Shown here: positions 6,824 through 15,187 of the stretch, in pieces | Numbering within the stretch: the first letter of the stretch is position 1 | How the letters are laid out: each line of letters begins with the position of its first letter | DNA from: Bin87 sp963666415 | Lineage (GTDB): Bacteria > Chloroflexota > Dehalococcoidia > Lucifugimonadales > UBA3495 | DNA length: 64,000 bases | Assembly: GCA_963666415.2 (NCBI GenBank) | Contig: CAXXPD010000003.1 | Location: 3,596,001-3,660,000, forward strand | Direction of reading: 5' to 3' | Notes under the pieces: model-generated | Database searches by the model: none | What the model saw: only the letters and a program-made list of their open reading frames with translations | Told to the model about the DNA's origin: nothing | Made by a program: the position numbers and the translations under genes

Positions 6824-7876
6824 ATGGACTTCGGAATTAACATCAACTTCACCATGGGCGGAGCGATGACCCACCAGGAAGCCATCCGCGATTCCATGGC
6901 AGAGGTGGATCTGGCGGAGCAGATGGGCCTCGATACCGTATGGTTGGGCGAGATGCACTTCAACCCCGCCCGGTCGGTACTGTCGGCGCCGATCGTTATT
7001 GCCAGTTCCATTGCCACGCGCACCAAGCGGTTGCGGGTGGGCATGGCGGTGCAGGTATTGCCGCTGATCCATCCTTTGCGTATTGCCGAGGAAGCGGCGA
7101 CGGTGGACCAGTTGAGCGAGGGCCGGTTCGAGTTTGGTGTCGGTCGAAGCGGTAACGTGCGCGCCTACGACATCATGGGCATCGACTACGGGGAGAGCAA
7201 GGACAGGTTCCAGGAGGCGCTGGACATCATTCTGTTGGCGTGGTCGGGTGAAACTTTCTCCTACGAGGGCAAGTACAACCACATTACCAACGCCAGCATC
7301 TCTCCGCTGCCCTACCAGCAGCCCCACCCGAAGGTGCGCATCGCCGCGAGCAGCGAGGACAGTTTCGGACGCATTGGCCGGCTGGGCTACCCCATCTTCC
7401 TGGGCCTGAGAACGATGGACGTCGAAGACCTGAAGACGAACCTGCAAGAGTACAAGCAAGAGTGGCAAGCGGCCGGGCATCCCGGTGAAGGCGGCGACAT
7501 CAACGTGCGCTTCCCGGTTTACATTGCACCCAGCGAAGCCGAGGCCATTGAAGAACCCAAGGAAAGCATCGAGGCGTTTTTCCAGCGCCAACGCGAGCTC
7601 TTTGAGTATTCCAGAGGACGGCAGGGCGCGGACGTTTCGGCGGGCCGGCAGGCCAGGTACGAACGTCTGGTCAACTCAACCTACGAGGACTTGCTGGAAA
7701 CCAGGGTAGTATTCGGCAGCCCCGAGCAGGTAATAGACCGCCTGCACGAGTTCAGGGAAATGCTGGGGGTATCCGGAATTACCGCCGAACTGAATCCCGG
7801 CGGGTTCCTGCCGAAGGAAGCGGTGCAGCGGAGCCTGAGGCTGATGACTGAAGAGGTAATGCCGGCCTTCAAGTAG
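6824..7876 (+). CDS. Luciferase-like (LLM) flavin-dependent monooxygenase 1
   Basis: The 350-residue protein is a bacterial-luciferase-type TIM barrel. It has DTVWLGEMHFNP, the conserved TVDQLSEGRFEFGVGRS loop and the SPLPYQQPHPKVRIAASS strand. Family members use reduced FMN or F420 to oxidise or reduce small organics; the substrate cannot be read from sequence. GAGG precedes the ATG. It is the first gene of a tight set with HpaB and VOC genes (55 and 92 bp gaps), suggesting shared transcription and an oxidative catabolic role. Length is normal and the frame is intact. Confidence 0.9.
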   Translation: MDFGININFTMGGAMTHQEAIRDSMAEVDLAEQMGLDTVWLGEMHFNPARSVLSAPIVIASSIATRTKRLRVGMAVQVLPLIHPLRIAEEAATVDQLSEGRFEFGVGRSGNVRAYDIMGIDYGESKDRFQEALDIILLAWSGETFSYEGKYNHITNASISPLPYQQPHPKVRIAASSEDSFGRIGRLGYPIFLGLRTMDVEDLKTNLQEYKQEWQAAGHPGEGGDINVRFPVYIAPSEAEAIEEPKESIEAFFQRQRELFEYSRGRQGADVSAGRQARYERLVNSTYEDLLETRVVFGSPEQVIDRLHEFREMLGVSGITAELNPGGFLPKEAVQRSLRLMTEEVMPAFK

Positions 7877-7931
7877 CATCCCGCGGCCGGCGAAGCATCA
7901 GTGGAGTTCTCTCCAAAGGAGATGAAAGACT

Positions 7932-9386
7932 ATGCCAGCGCGAACGGGACAGGAATATATCACCGGCCTGAAGGAACGACCCCGGGAGGTGTGGCTCCAA
8001 GGGGAGCGCGTTAAGGATGTAACCACGCATCCGAAGTTGCGTAACGGCGTGCAATCGGTCGCCGCGCTCTACGATATGCAGCACGATGCCGCGCTCAGCG
8101 AGGCGATGACCTTTGCCTCGCCATCTACCGGCGATCCGGTGGGAATATCCTTCATGGTGCCCCACACCGGGGAAGAATTGGAGCGCCGCCGCGAGATGAT
8201 GTCCCACTGGGCCTGGGCAAGTTGCGGCATGATGGGGCGTTCCCCAGATTTTATGAATACCATATTCACCGCGTGGGCCGGGTCCGCCGACTACTTTGCC
8301 CGGGACCGGCCCGAGTTCAAGAAAAATGTGCTGGCTTACCACGAGTTCATACGGGAGAACGACGTAACGCTCACCCATGCCCTGGTGAACCTGCAACGAC
8401 GGCGCACCGTTGGTCCGGCCGATACGCTGCACGAAAACGTGGCGCTTACGCTGGTCAAGGAAACCGACGCTGGCATCGTGGTCCGTGGCAGCCGCACGCT
8501 GGCGACTCTGGGTCCCATATCCGACGAAATCGCCATCTATCCGGTGGCGAGCCATCGGCTGGACGACGAAGCCAGGCGCCAGGCGTTCTCGTTCTCAATT
8601 CCCTGTGATACGCCAGGCGTGAAGTTCCTGTGCCGGGAGAGTTTCGACTTGGGCCGATCGCACTTTGACCATCCGCTGGGATCGCGGTTCGAGGAAATGG
8701 ACTCGGTGGTGTTCTTCGACGACGTGTCCGTACCGTGGGAGCGGGTGTTCCTGCTGGGGGACGTGGAGTTGTGCAACGGTTATGCGTCCGGCACGCAATC
8801 GGACGCCCACACCGGGCACCAGGTGCTGACCCGGTGCCTCACCAAGGCCGAATTCGTGCTGGGTCTGGCGGATTTGATCGTGGACACGCTGGGGTCGGGT
8901 ACTATACCGCACGTGCAGGAGATGGTGGCCGAGTTAATCACCCAGCGGGATTTGCTGCGGGCCTGTCTGCGCGCATCCGAAGCCGACGCCAAACCCAACC
9001 AGTGGGGCATGATGTGCCCTGACATCAACTCCATCCGAGCCGGGCGTACCATGTTCGGCCGCACGGTGTTCCCGCGCATGATCGAGATTATCCAGCTGTT
9101 GAGCACCGGCAGCCTGATGGCGCTGCCGGCAGAAGCCGATTTCGATGCTGGCATTGCCGCCGAGGTGAATCAGTATTTCGCCACCGATTCCACATCCGCG
9201 CGGGACCGGGCCAAACTCTTCCACCTGGCCTGGGACGTGTCGTGCAGCTCGTTCAGCGGCCGGCAGGTGTTGTACGAGCGGATGTTCGGCGGCAATCCGG
9301 TGCGGAACTCGCTGGCCCTGTATACCAACTACGACAAGGAACCCTACAAACAGAAGGTGCGCGCTTTTCTCGAGAAGGAAGACTGA
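7932..9386 (+). CDS. 4-hydroxyphenylacetate 3-monooxygenase family (HpaB-type) hydroxylase
   Basis: At 484 residues it matches the size of HpaB/PvcC/chlorophenol monooxygenases, the FADH2-using oxygenase of two-component systems. Visible family features include SMVPHTGEELERRREM-like N-terminal helices, MMGRSPDFMN, and the acyl-CoA-dehydrogenase-like fold ending in GRQVLYERMFGGNPVRNS. It would ortho-hydroxylate a phenolic ring to a catechol. No HpaC reductase is adjacent, so the reductase is encoded elsewhere or shared. AAGGAG lies 8 bp before the ATG. A VOC protein downstream could cleave the catechol product. Confidence 0.9.
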   Translation: MPARTGQEYITGLKERPREVWLQGERVKDVTTHPKLRNGVQSVAALYDMQHDAALSEAMTFASPSTGDPVGISFMVPHTGEELERRREMMSHWAWASCGMMGRSPDFMNTIFTAWAGSADYFARDRPEFKKNVLAYHEFIRENDVTLTHALVNLQRRRTVGPADTLHENVALTLVKETDAGIVVRGSRTLATLGPISDEIAIYPVASHRLDDEARRQAFSFSIPCDTPGVKFLCRESFDLGRSHFDHPLGSRFEEMDSVVFFDDVSVPWERVFLLGDVELCNGYASGTQSDAHTGHQVLTRCLTKAEFVLGLADLIVDTLGSGTIPHVQEMVAELITQRDLLRACLRASEADAKPNQWGMMCPDINSIRAGRTMFGRTVFPRMIEIIQLLSTGSLMALPAEADFDAGIAAEVNQYFATDSTSARDRAKLFHLAWDVSCSSFSGRQVLYERMFGGNPVRNSLALYTNYDKEPYKQKVRAFLEKED

Positions 9387-9478
9387 CGCATATGGTCAAA
9401 CCAACCGACCGGAGTCCGACAGACCGGAGTTCAACCGGCAGAGGTTGAGGCAACTGACGTCACGAAGGAGGGAGCAAA

Positions 9479-9959
9479 ATGTCATACACACCGAAGCATT
9501 TGGGTCATCTGGTGATGAGGGTGCGGGATATGGATCGTTCGCTGGACTTTTATACCCGGGTGATGGGCCTCACCATCATGGAGCGAACCGCCAGTGGAAC
9601 CGTGTTCATGTCGGCCAACACCGAGAAGTCCCATGAGCTGGCCATCCGGGCCATCGGCATGGACGCCGGCGGGCCGGACCACTCGATAGTTGGTCAGGCC
9701 GCACATGGCCTGGCAGATGGAGACCTTCGAGGACCTGCAGGAACTGTACACGCGCATGAAGGAAAACAACGTGCGTATCCAGCGGGTCAGCGACCACGGC
9801 GTGTCCCTGGGTGTATACCTACTGGACCCGGACGACAACGAGATCGAGGTGTACTACGAGCTCCCCAGTACCCAGTGGGAGGACAAGGTAGGTAACGGCC
9901 TGTTCTCGGGCACCTTTGGAAGGCAGCTGGAAGAGCCGGCGGGCGTCGCCGACGACTAA
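9479..9959 (+). CDS. VOC-family protein, extradiol-dioxygenase-like, with one frameshift
   Basis: The N-terminal part (HLGHLVMRVRDMDRSLDFYT) and the C-terminal part (HMAWQMETFEDLQELYTRM, YLLDPDDNEIEVYYE) are in different frames that meet near 9690-9705. Together they make a ~160-residue VOC domain. The metal ligands typical of type I extradiol dioxygenases are present: His in GHLV, His in AHMAW and Glu in EIEVYYE. The shift falls just before the second His. It may be a consensus error or a recent lesion. AAGGAGG precedes the start. Position after HpaB suggests ring cleavage of the catechol. Confidence 0.75.
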
Positions 9960-9992
9960 CCCTATTCCCGCATCGAATGCGGTGTCATGGAA

Positions 9993-10030
9993 AAGCCCTC
10001 CGGCGGTGGGAACCGCCGGAGGGCTTCGTC
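9993..10030 (+). terminator. Strong hairpin terminator of the LLM-hpaB-VOC operon
   Basis: A perfect 15-bp stem (AAGCCCTCCGGCGGT / ACCGCCGGAGGGCTT) with a GGGA loop follows the VOC stop by about 35 bp and is followed by a T-rich TTCGTCTT. It can also serve the convergent cupin gene. Confidence 0.8.
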
Positions 10031-10072
10031 TTGCGACAAGACCCGTGCTGGGGGGCGTAACCGTCCCGGCGT

Positions 10073-10411
10073 TTACCCGTCTAGCGGCACGGTGGCGGTC
10101 AAGCGCGGGCCGTCGCCGACGGCGCGGGTGGTGTGGCCCTTTCCGGTGAGGTCTTCGGCCAGCATGGCCTGCCCGGCGCCGAAGCGGTGAGTGGTACCGT
10201 CTCCAAGACCAATTTCCACTTCACCTTCCAGTGTGATCACAAACTGGCGGCGCGGGGCGCAGTGCCAGTCGCTAAAGTAGCCGGATTCGACGCGTCGAAA
10301 CACGATACCGGCGGTGGATTGCATAGCGGCGAGTTCGGGGTGAGACTCGAGGTCCAGTTGCTCGATGTGGGACTGTCCGTCATCTCCGGTGTATAGCCTG
10401 GCAATTGGCAT
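10073..10411 (-). CDS. Small cupin-domain protein
   Basis: The 112-residue product has the two short cupin motifs around FSDWHCAPRRQFVITLEGEVEI and GAGQAMLAEDLTGKGHTT. These pack into one metal-binding beta-barrel. The ATG at 10411 is preferred because GGGAGG lies 8 bp upstream; an in-frame extension to 10513 starts in an IS21 end. The His residues of motif 1 (WHC) and motif 2 (GHTT) could bind metal. Convergent with the aromatic operon; substrate unknown. Its upstream region ends at the IS21 inverted repeat, so the promoter may be affected by that insertion. Confidence 0.8.
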   Translation of the reverse strand: MPIARLYTGDDGQSHIEQLDLESHPELAAMQSTAGIVFRRVESGYFSDWHCAPRRQFVITLEGEVEIGLGDGTTHRFGAGQAMLAEDLTGKGHTTRAVGDGPRLTATVPLDG

Positions 10412-10625
10412 ATCATTCCTCCCTGGGGGTTCGTGGTTGCTGAGTCGTGCTGATTTTATCAAATACAGGCAGATTTCGCTCTCGCTGTTATTCACGGGTT
10501 TAAACTGAGCCAAAAATTACGGGTTGGAATTGAGCCACCTCGATAGTAAGGGCATCATCGCCAGACATATGGCGGAGGTGCCTGGAAGAATTGCTAAGAG
10601 GTGGAGACGTGAAACAGATTTACGA

Positions 10626-12075
10626 GTAACAGTTCAGAGTTGCGGGGAAATGAGCAGTTGACGGCAGGCGGCGAGAGGATTTAGACCCTGGGCGCGCCAG
10701 GTGCCGAAGAGGGATGCCAGCGTCATCTTGCTCTCGGTGCCCTGCTCCGAGCGGGTGCCGCCGCTGATCTTGCGACTGATGACCAGGTGGCGCAGGCTGC
10801 GTTCGGCCGGGTTGTTGTCCGACGGCACGTCCGGTTCGGCCACGAAGACGAAGAGTTCCTTGATAAAGCGCTCGATGCGCCGGCACAGCTTGCCCTGGAC
10901 AACCGACGGGTCAGACAGGAAAGGGCGGCAGATGGCCAGCAGCTTCCGCTCCCAGGCCAGTTGGGCAACACGCCTTTGCCATGGCTCGTGATGGTTGCAG
11001 GCTTTGGCTGCGACATAGAGCTGGTGGACGGCCGCGGCCCATCGGGCCAGTGCGGCGTCTTTGGGGTAGCGGGTGCGCTGGTCGTGGATGTCCCGCAGCA
11101 GGTGGGCCCAGCACCGCTGCTTGGGGCCGTCATAATGGTGGTAGGCGGCGTAGAAATCGCTGACCAATACTCCGGAGAAAGCATCGCTCAGCGCCTCGTC
11201 CACGACTGTTTTGCCCCGACCCCGCCGCAGGAAGTAGCGTTCGGTGGGGGTGCTGAAAGTCCACACGTAGCCGTTGGCCCCGCTCTGACGCCAGCCGGTT
11301 TCGTCGGCGTGGACCACTGGGCTGGCGCGGATGCGGTCCAGGATCGCGGCCACTGCCGGTTGGGCCCGCTGCGCCGTGCGATGGATGGCGCTCACGATGG
11401 CCCCCACGCTGAGGCGCAACTGATGCACGGTGTCCAGATACCACTGGACGCTGCGGATGGGCAGCCGCCCCTCTTCCCGCAGCGTGGCGATCAGGCTGAG
11501 CAGGTTGACGCCGAGGCGCTGCTGACCCAAGACCACGCCGCCCAGTTCCGCCGGAGGTGTGCAGCGCCGTCGGCAGGCCGGGCAAGTCCGAGCAATGTAG
11601 ACCTGCTCGGTGACTTGCGCGGGAACCACCGGCAGCTCGATGACTTCCCGAGTGCGCTGGATCCAGCCGCCGGACAGGTGGGCGCCGCAATCGGGACAGT
11701 TCTCCATCACGTGCTCCACCCGGTGGGTCGGTGTCATGCGCGGGCGGGCGAAGCCGTGGCGTCGCTGCTTTCTGGGCTGCTGCGCTGGGGGCTTCCGGCC
11801 CGATTTCGTCTTGAGGCCGGGCATTCGGAGCGGGCCGCCCGGTTTCGCCTGGCCTTCCAGTTCGGCAATCCGCCGCTGCAACCGCTCAATCACCCGCTGC
11901 TGTTCCAGAACGGTGGCCTGCAGTTGGGCGATGATGGCGATGAGGACATCGCGGGTGGCGGTGGTCAGGTCAATTTCGGTATCCACTCCCTGTATATGAC
12001 ATAACCGCCGCCACCCGTGCCAGCGTCTGGCAGCCCGCCTTCGGCCAATTCACCTCACCAAGTCTGAACTGTTAC
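10626..12075 (-). mobile_element. IS66-family insertion sequence, copy 1
   Basis: The 13-bp inverted ends are GTAACAGTTCAGA (10626) and TCTGAACTGTTAC (12063-12075). GTAA termini are characteristic of IS66. Only the large transposase gene is present, without the small accessory genes of classical IS66. The outer flanks do not show matching 8-bp repeats. Confidence 0.9.
10634..11986 (-). CDS. IS66-family transposase (intact)
   Basis: The 450-residue protein starts with a leucine-rich coiled coil (LQATVLEQQRVIERLQRRIA). A zinc-finger region follows (ENCPDCGAHLSGG, ARTCPACRRRCTPP), then the DDE catalytic core: VVHADETGWR, LVSDFYAAYHHYDG, and the Glu near DNNPAERSLRHLV. The C-terminal segment SRKISGGTRSEQGTESKM is typical of IS66. 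Length and motifs are complete, so this copy may be active. It lies on the minus strand, opposite to the interrupted istA. Confidence 0.93.
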   Translation of the reverse strand: MDTEIDLTTATRDVLIAIIAQLQATVLEQQRVIERLQRRIAELEGQAKPGGPLRMPGLKTKSGRKPPAQQPRKQRRHGFARPRMTPTHRVEHVMENCPDCGAHLSGGWIQRTREVIELPVVPAQVTEQVYIARTCPACRRRCTPPAELGGVVLGQQRLGVNLLSLIATLREEGRLPIRSVQWYLDTVHQLRLSVGAIVSAIHRTAQRAQPAVAAILDRIRASPVVHADETGWRQSGANGYVWTFSTPTERYFLRRGRGKTVVDEALSDAFSGVLVSDFYAAYHHYDGPKQRCWAHLLRDIHDQRTRYPKDAALARWAAAVHQLYVAAKACNHHEPWQRRVAQLAWERKLLAICRPFLSDPSVVQGKLCRRIERFIKELFVFVAEPDVPSDNNPAERSLRHLVISRKISGGTRSEQGTESKMTLASLFGTWRAQGLNPLAACRQLLISPQL

Positions 12076-12621
12076 TTCTCCGGAGTATTGGTCAGCGATT
12101 TCTACGCCGCCTACCACCATTATGACGGCCCCAAGCAGCGGTGCTGGGCCCACCTGCTGCGGGACATCCACGACCTGCGCACCCTCTACCCCGATGCTGC
12201 GCCACTGGCCAGGTGGGCCGACGCCGTCCACGGGATTTACGACCGGGCCAAAGCCTGCACTCATCCCCAGGCCAAGCGGCGGCGCACCGCCCAACTGGCC
12301 CTGGAACGACAACTGCTGGCCCTCGGCCAGCCTTTCCGGCACGACCCGTCGGCAACCCAGGCCAAGCTGTGCCGACGCATCGAGCGCCACATCAAGGAAC
12401 TCTTCGTCTTCGTGGCCGAACCGGACGTGCCTTCAGACAACAACGCTGCCGAACGCAGCCTGCGCCATCTGGTCATCAGCCGCAAGATCAGCGGCGGCAC
12501 CCGCTCGGAGCAGGGCACCGAGAGCAAGATGACGCTGGCATCCATCTTCGGCACCTGGCGCGCCCAAGGTCTAAATCCTCTCGCCGCCTGCCGTCAGCTG
12601 CTCGTTTCCCCTCTACTCTGA
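12076..12621 (+). pseudogene. IS66 transposase, C-terminal half
   Basis: The open frame enters directly from the neighbouring IS66 end as FSGVLVSDFYAAYHHYDG. It continues through DNNAAERSLRHLVISRK and SGGTRSEQGTESKM to a stop at 12619-12621. It carries the second Asp and the Glu of the DDE triad but has no start codon or first Asp. It is clearly homologous to the C-terminal 180 residues of the intact copy, with scattered substitutions (for example HPQAKRRRTAQLALERQ). The missing N-terminal part is at 12626-13426 on the other strand. Confidence 0.85.
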
Positions 12622-12625
12622 ACTG

Positions 12626-13426
12626 TTACCCGGAGAAAGCATCGCTCAGCGCCTCGTCCACGACTGTTTTGCCCCGACCCCGCCGCAGGAAGTAGCGTTC
12701 GGTGGGGGTGCTGAAAGTCCACACGTAGCCGTTGGCCCCGCTCTGACGCCAGCCGGTTTCGTCGGCGTGGACCACTGGGCTGGCGCGGATGCGGTCCAGG
12801 ATAGCGGCCACTGCCGCTTGGGCCCGCTGCGCCGTGCGATGGATGGCGCTCACGATGGCCCCCACGCTGAGGCGCAACTGATGCACGGTGTCCAGATACC
12901 ACTGGACGCTGCGGATGGGCAGCCGCCCCTCTTCCCGCAGCGTGGCGATCAGGCTGAGCAGGTTGACGCCGAGGCGCTGCTGACCCAAGACCACGCCGCC
13001 CAGTTCCGCCGGAGGTGTGCAGCGCCGTCGGCAGGCCGGGCAAGTCCGAGCAATGTAGACGTGCTCGGTGACTTGCACCGGAACCACCGGCAGCTCGATG
13101 ACCTCCCGAGTGCGCTGGATCCAGCCGCCGGACAGGTGGGCGCCGCAATCGGGACAGTTCTCCATCACGTGCTCCACCCGGTGGGTCGGTGTCATGCGCG
13201 GGCGGGCGAAGCCGTGGCGTCGCTGCTTGCGGGGCCCCTGCTGCGCTGGGGGCTTCCGGCCCGATTTCGCCTTGAGGCCGGGCATTCGGAGCGGGCCGCC
13301 CGGTTTCGCCTGGCCTTCCAGTTCGGCAATCCGCCGCTGCAACCGCTCAATCACCGCCTGTAACTCGGCGATGATGGCAATGAGGACAGCGCGGTCGACG
13401 GTGGTCAGGTCCACTTCAGTATCCAT
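12626..13426 (-). pseudogene. IS66 transposase, N-terminal half
   Basis: ATG at 13426 begins a frame matching the first ~265 residues of the intact IS66 transposase, with zinc-finger cysteines (NCPDCGAHL, TCPACRRRC) and the first catalytic Asp (VVHADETGW). It ends at VVDEALSDAFSG where the inverted half begins. It differs from copy 1 in a slightly shorter coiled coil and GPRKQRRHGF. It cannot make a functional enzyme. The halves would rejoin in frame at DAFSGVLVSD if the inversion were reversed. Confidence 0.85.
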
Positions 13427-13515
13427 GCCCTGTATATGACATAACCACCGCCACCCGTGCCAGCGTTCGGCAACCCGCCTTCGGCCAATTCACCTCACCA
13501 AGTCTGAACTGTTAC

Positions 13516-13882
13516 ACCTGGGGAAGCTGCCTGATCGGGCCACGCTGGCGCCGTACCTGCGAGAGGACCGCAAGGTGTCCAGGGCGGTTTCGTCAGCTGG
13601 GAGGGCTCCCGGTACGGCGTCCACTGGAAGTGGGTAGGGGCCACGGTGCAGGTGGGGGAGCGCCAGGGCACGGTGGAAATCTGGTCCGGTGATGAGCGCA
13701 TCGCCGTGCATCCCCGAGCGCAACAGCCCAAGCAGCGCTTCATCCTGCCCGGCCAGTGGTCGGGCCTGCCCAGGGGTGACCACCGGCCTCGGAAAGAGGC
13801 AGTGGCGGTGCAGATTCCCGCGGGCGAGGTGGAACGCCGCTCGCTGGAAGTGTACGAGCTGGTGGCGGGAGGTGTGGCATGA
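13516..13882 (+). pseudogene. IS21 transposase IstA, C-terminal remnant
   Basis: Immediately after the IS66 end the sequence reads LGKLPDRATLAPYLREDRKVS. After a one-base loss near 13583 it continues as GFVSWEGSRYGVHWKWVGAT and ERQGTVEIWSGDERIAVHP, to a stop at 13880-13882. These are the C-terminal beta-rich segments of IS21 IstA. The stop overlaps the istB start by 4 bp (ATGA-type coupling), as usual in IS21. The remainder of istA, apart from the first six codons at 10609, has been deleted. Confidence 0.8.
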
Positions 13883-14708
13883 TCGCTCTGGAACAAGTGC
13901 GCCAGCACCTGGAAACCCTGGGCCTCAAGCAGGCCGTCGAAGTCCTGGACAACACCCTGGACGCCGCGGCCAGCAAGCAGCTGACCTATCCCGAGCTGCT
14001 GGCCGAACTGCTCGGCGTGGAGGTAGCCGCCCGCTGGGAACGCTACCTCACCACTCGTACCCGGCTGGCCCATCTGCCCTTTCAGCGTACCTTCGAGCAA
14101 TTCGACTTCGCCTTCCAGCCCTCCATCGACGAGCGGCTGGTCAAGGAACTGGCCAACCTGGCCTTCGTCGCCGAGGCCACCAACGTCCTGCTGCTGGGAC
14201 CGCCCGGCGTGGGCAAGACCCATCTGGCCATCGCCCTGGCGCTCAGGGCCATCGAGAATGGCCACGGCGCTTACTTCGTCCGCGCCTACGACCTGATGGA
14301 GGACCTCAGGAAGGCCAGATCCGAGCACAACCTGGACCGGCGGATGAAGGTCTACCTGGCGCCCAAGGTGCTGGTCGTGGACGAATTCGGCATCTGGCCC
14401 TACGACCGGGAGTCGGCCACCGCTTTCTTCACCCTGGTGTCGGCCCGGGCAGCCGGCCCTGAGCCTGCCGAAGGGAACGGGGCAGCATCATCCTCACTTC
14501 CAACAAGGGCTTCGGCGAGTGGGGTGAACTGCTGGGCGACAGCGTGATCGCCTCGGCGGTGCTGGACCGGCTGCTGCACCACAGCCACGTGCTCAACATC
14601 CGCGGCGAGAGCTACCGGCTCAGGGAGAAACGCCAGGCGGGGCTATTCCCGTCGCAACACCACATCAGCGCAGCGTCGGAGGAGGCCGGCGACAACTACG
14701 CGCACTGA
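13879..14708 (+). pseudogene. istB: IS21 helper ATPase IstB, disrupted by a ~23-bp insert
   Basis: ATG at 13879 begins a normal IstB with Walker A GPPGVGKTHLA and Walker B KVLVVDEFG. At residue ~190, where FFTLVSAR should be followed by YERGS, a GC-rich segment (14449-14474) replaces the Tyr codon and shifts the frame by a net +23. The downstream frame then continues normally: ERGSIILTSNKGFGEWGE, VLDRLLHHSHVLNIRGESY, to TGA at 14706-14708. IstB is the AAA+ ATPase that assists IstA. This copy is inactive as written. Confidence 0.85.
14449..14474. repeat. Insertion unit CCCTGAGCCTGCCGAAGG in istB
   Basis: The 26 bases between CGG (Arg of SAR) and GAA (Glu of ERGS) contain CCCTGAGCCTGCCGAAGG. 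The net gain of 23 bases equals that in the e3 transposase at 5482-5504, pointing to the same kind of insertion event. Confidence 0.7.
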
Positions 14709-14801
14709 CCGAATCGCTGAGCAAATACCAAGTGGTTCAATTTTAAACCGTTAAAATGGCTCATTTCTAACCCGTCATTGACACAGGAGCGCGCAAATTG
14801 A

Positions 14802-15099
14802 GAGTTCGCCAGTGGCAACCGATTGATTGCTTCAGAAATACTATGGGGCGCAGTTGCTCACGCGGTTATGACCATTGCCACTGAAAACGTCTGGCCCAAA
14901 GGAAGCCACGGAGCGTTCAGAGCCGCTGTCAGGCGGCTCAGCCGTGAACGCAACGAATCCTGTCTTGACAACATTCTTCGATAGCGCCGAGAAGCTACAC
15001 GAGAACTTTTACCACAATAACCTGAACCCAGCCAGAATAACGCAGAGGCGGGAACAAGCCGAAAGACTCGTACCCCGCTTGCTCGCTCTGCTCGACTAA
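14802..15099 (+). pseudogene. PaREP1-like protein remnant
   Basis: One frame reads EFASGNRLIASEILWGAVAHAV then TENVWPKGSHGAF; a shift near 14975 leads to FFDSAEKLHENFYHNN and the C-terminus RLVPRLLALLD. The pattern (ASE-x-x-WGAxAxxV ... HxNFYxN) matches the intact PaREP1-like gene at 59654. The N-terminus is missing where the IS21 right end (14783) begins, so the IS21 probably truncated the gene. The family is a small all-helical protein of unknown role. Broken by truncation and one frameshift. Confidence 0.6.
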
Positions 15100-15120
15100 C
15101 TGCCTACCACAGCACATATC

Positions 15121-15166
15121 AAAAGAAAGCCGCCGTCAGGGAATCCCGACGGCGGCTTTCTTTTGC
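15121..15166. terminator. Bidirectional hairpin terminator
   Basis: AAAAGAAAGCCGCCGTC and GACGGCGGCTTTCTTTT form a perfect 17-bp inverted repeat around a 10-nt loop. A-tract and T-tract at the two ends allow termination from both sides: the remnant at 15099 (plus) and the NHL gene (minus). Confidence 0.85.
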
Positions 15167-15187
15167 CAGATAGTTGCAGGGGCTGCT

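Larger units (their letters stand above)
12076..13515. mobile_element. IS66 copy 2, C-terminal half inverted
   Basis: The N-terminal half is on the minus strand (12630-13515, outer end TCTGAACTGTTAC 13503-13515). The C-terminal half is on the plus strand (12076-12629, ending TCTGAACTGTTAC 12617-12629). Both IS ends facing the breakpoint abut inverted copies of one 8-bp sequence: TTCTCCGG at 12076 and CCGGAGAA at 12630. IS66 makes 8-bp target duplications, so an intramolecular transposition that inverted part of this copy fits well. Confidence 0.75.
10496..14783 (+). mobile_element. IS21-family element, internally deleted and invaded by IS66
   Basis: The ends align over about 55 bp in inverted orientation: TGTTATTCACGGGTT at 10496 against TGTCAATGACGGGTT (complement) ending at 14783, each with the repeated TGAGCC blocks usual in IS21. 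Inside, the istA start survives only as GTG AAA CAG ATT TAC (10609-10626). Then come two IS66 copies (10626-13515), then the istA tail and istB. Most of istA is gone. No target duplication was recognised at the outer ends. Confidence 0.8.

Noticed and set aside
10787..12004. 405-residue plus-strand frame opposite the IS66 transposase
   Set aside because: It is the complement of a well-conserved transposase, composed of GC-rich shadow codons with no family resemblance.
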